From: Sulfurospirillum sp964441765
GTDB lineage: Bacteria; Campylobacterota; Campylobacteria; Campylobacterales; Sulfurospirillaceae
DNA: 7,716 nucleotides
Reading direction: 5' to 3'
NCBI GenBank assembly: GCA_964441765.1
Contig: CAYTVI010000084.1
Coordinates: forward strand, 1 to 7,716
Shown one piece after another: positions 6,352-7,716 of this stretch (positions are counted from its first letter, which is position 1; each line of letters starts with the position of its first letter). The notes under the pieces were generated by a model, which saw nothing but the letters and a program-made list of their open reading frames with translations, was not told where the DNA came from and made no database searches. A program made the translations under genes and the position numbers.

Positions 6352-6362
6352 GTAGAAACAAA

Positions 6363-6376
6363 GGAATACATCTTGC
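6363..6376 (+). promoter_or_regulatory. Candidate sigma-54 (-24/-12) promoter for nifE
   Basis: GG (6363-6364), ten bases, then GC (6375-6376) with a full TTGCA in the -12 box (6373-6377). The -24 side is weaker (AGGAATA). The predicted start, near 6388, is almost exactly at the nifE ATG (6389). The mRNA would therefore be nearly leaderless, or this match is fortuitous. Confidence 0.45.
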
Positions 6377-6388
6377 ACAATAGAAAGT

Positions 6389-7716
6389 ATGGTAAACAAA
6401 AAGCTCATCAAGGATTTGTTAAACGAGAGTGCTTGTTCTCATAACAAAACGAAAAAAAGCAGTTGTGACAAACCCAAACCGGGAGCAACAAGCGGAGGGT
6501 GTGCGTTTGAAGGAGCGCAAATAGCACTTTTCCCTTATGCGGACGCCGTGCATTTAGTGCATGGACCCGACACTTGTCTTGGTGCTTCTTGGGAAACACG
6601 AGCAACGCTTACAAGCTATGAAGGTGAAAACAACACGCCATTAGGCTTTTGTACCAATGTCACCACGCAAGACATCATCTTTGGTGGTGATAAAAAATTG
6701 GCTGAGGCGTTGGCATACATCGTGGAGCATAAAAAACCCAAAGCAATTTTTGTGTATGAGACCTGTGTTACGGCGATGATTGGCGATAATATTGACTTTA
6801 CATGTAAAGAAGCACAGGAGCGTTTTGGTCTCCCCATCATCCCTGTGCATTCACCTGGGTTTGTGGGCAGTAAAAACTTAGGCTCTAGGCTAGCAGGAGA
6901 AGCAGTTTTAGATGCACTTGTGGGCACGCGTGAGCCAAAGAGCGTGCATCCTTTTGGCATCAATCTCATAGGCGATTATAACGTCACGGGCGATATGTGG
7001 CAATACGTGCCACTTCTTGAACGCATTGGCATCAAAGTCATCTCAACGCTCTCAGGCGATGGGCGTATTGAAGATATTTGTCAAGCACATACCGCAAAGC
7101 TCAATGTCATCGTCTGTGCCAAATCGCTCATTACCTTGTGTCGCAAAATGCAGGAGCGTTATAACATCCCTTATGTGAGTGTCTCATTTTATGGCAAACG
7201 CGATACGTCTAATGCCATTCGTTCCATCGTCAATGCCTTTGGCGATAGCGTTTTGAGTGAAAAAGCAGAAGTCATCATTGCCTCTGAGGAGGCGAAGCTT
7301 GAAGAGCGGTTACGTCCATATAAAGCTTTGTTACAAGGAAAAAAGGCGATTTTAAATACGGGTGGCAATAAGTCATGGTCGATAGCCTCCGCACTTCAAG
7401 ATATCGGTATTGATGTGGTGGCAACGTCGATTCGCAAAGCGACGGAAGATGACATTGCTATTGCTAAAGAGTATGTGAAGATTTTGATTCAAAACCCTTC
7501 AACGGAACAAGCAAAACTCATTGATGAGCATAATATCGATATTTTACTGGCAGGCGGGCGAAGCTTGTACACCGCGATAAAAAAGCGCATCGCTTTTGTA
7601 GATGTCAATCAGGAGAAAAAAGTGAGTTATGGCGCGTATGGTGGGCTTGAAAATTTAGCGATAGATGTGTGCGCCGCACTCTCCAATCCCGTGTTTAAAC
7701 TCGTCGGACAAAAAGC
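6389..7716 (+). CDS. nifE: NifE, FeMo-cofactor assembly scaffold alpha subunit (3' end outside window)
   Basis: NifE pairs with NifN as the scaffold on which NifB-co is matured with molybdenum and homocitrate before transfer to NifDK. About 442 codons are visible with no stop; the family is usually around 450-475 residues, so only the tail is missing. The three cluster cysteines expected for NifE are C38 (GGCAFEGAQ), C63 (HGPDTCLG) and C126 (ETCVTAMIGD). Other NifE hallmarks are GFVGSKNLGSRLAGEA, TGGNKSWS, the SALQDIGIDVV stretch, and FVDVNQE near the C-terminus, with Asn where NifD has the FeMo-co His. The segment after C63 (SWETRATLTSYEGENN) differs from the SWDNR-SSG form in proteobacterial models. 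ATG 6389 is chosen because the conserved LL-E-AC-HN segment begins soon after. Its only Shine-Dalgarno-like sequence, AGAAAG, is one base away, so the initiation signal is unusual. It is divergent from the ferredoxin operon. Confidence 0.96.
   Translation, partial: MVNKKLIKDLLNESACSHNKTKKSSCDKPKPGATSGGCAFEGAQIALFPYADAVHLVHGPDTCLGASWETRATLTSYEGENNTPLGFCTNVTTQDIIFGGDKKLAEALAYIVEHKKPKAIFVYETCVTAMIGDNIDFTCKEAQERFGLPIIPVHSPGFVGSKNLGSRLAGEAVLDALVGTREPKSVHPFGINLIGDYNVTGDMWQYVPLLERIGIKVISTLSGDGRIEDICQAHTAKLNVIVCAKSLITLCRKMQERYNIPYVSVSFYGKRDTSNAIRSIVNAFGDSVLSEKAEVIIASEEAKLEERLRPYKALLQGKKAILNTGGNKSWSIASALQDIGIDVVATSIRKATEDDIAIAKEYVKILIQNPSTEQAKLIDEHNIDILLAGGRSLYTAIKKRIAFVDVNQEKKVSYGAYGGLENLAIDVCAALSNPVFKLVGQK
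6796..6809. repeat. Palindrome CTTTACATGTAAAG, copy in nifE
   Basis: Longest copy of the repeated motif, a perfect 14-base palindrome. It is read in nifE as Phe-Thr-Cys-Lys (137-140), in a register different from the copies in nifB and the flavodiiron gene. Confidence 0.6.

Noticed and set aside
6346..6360. Possible NifA upstream activator site TGT...ACA between the divergent promoters
   Set aside because: The spacer is nine bases, not the ten of TGT-N10-ACA, and it overlaps the ferredoxin -24 box rather than lying 80-150 bases upstream.
6299..6361. 21-codon N-terminal extension of the ferredoxin, starting at ATG 6361
   Set aside because: It would cover the -24/-12 promoter and the ribosome site at 6305-6310; MAVKITELC at 6298 is the normal ferredoxin N-terminus.
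6432..6446. Inverted repeat TTGTT-CTCAT-AACAA early in nifE
   Set aside because: It is short, inside coding sequence and not repeated elsewhere, so chance is the better explanation.
6616..6969. Minus-strand open frame of 117 codons across nifE
   Set aside because: It is antisense to the strongly conserved NifE core and looks like no known protein.

Overview
The window is a stretch of a nitrogen-fixation (nif) gene cluster from an AT-rich Gram-negative bacterium. The NifE and NifB sequences, the moderate-to-low GC, and the mix of a flavodiiron protein with dCACHE/GGDEF/EAL and GAF/HD-GYP signalling proteins suggest a microaerophilic or anaerobic Campylobacterota member, with Sulfurospirillum-like as my best guess. 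The taxon is inferred from general sequence character, not from a search.

Layout, left to right: (1) the 5' part of nifB on the minus strand (1-460), cut by the window edge. (2) A 124-bp divergent intergenic region with a sigma-54-like promoter for nifB and a -10-like box inside an AT-rich inverted repeat for the next gene. (3) A long plus-strand gene (585-3200) for a membrane-bound dCACHE-GGDEF-EAL protein whose GGDEF signature is degenerate and whose EAL catalytic set looks complete. (4) A minus-strand GAF-HD-GYP gene (3190-4281) that meets it tail to tail with an 11-bp overlap. (5) A minus-strand run of ferredoxin, nifX and flavodiiron protein (6298 down to 4325), tightly packed, with nifX and the flavodiiron gene overlapping. 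(6) A 90-bp divergent promoter region. (7) nifE on the plus strand (6389 to the right edge), nearly complete but open at the 3' end. No stretch over 300 bases lacks a gene, and I saw no tRNA, rRNA, IS element or CRISPR.

How the genes fit together: NifB makes the NifB-co precursor (8Fe core), NifE (with NifN, not in the window) is the scaffold where it matures, and NifX is a cofactor-binding carrier. The 2[4Fe-4S] ferredoxin probably supplies electrons to nitrogenase or its cofactor machinery. The flavodiiron protein probably removes O2 or NO. Two predicted c-di-GMP phosphodiesterases of different families sit in the middle, which is the most unusual part of the gene content. The HD-GYP gene has its own good sigma-70-type promoter.

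The most striking non-genic signal is a short palindrome, TTTACATGTAAA. Its 10-base core TACATGTAAA occurs five times, in nifB, the flavodiiron gene, nifX, the ferredoxin/nifE intergenic region and nifE. It is read in different codon registers and is absent from the two c-di-GMP genes.
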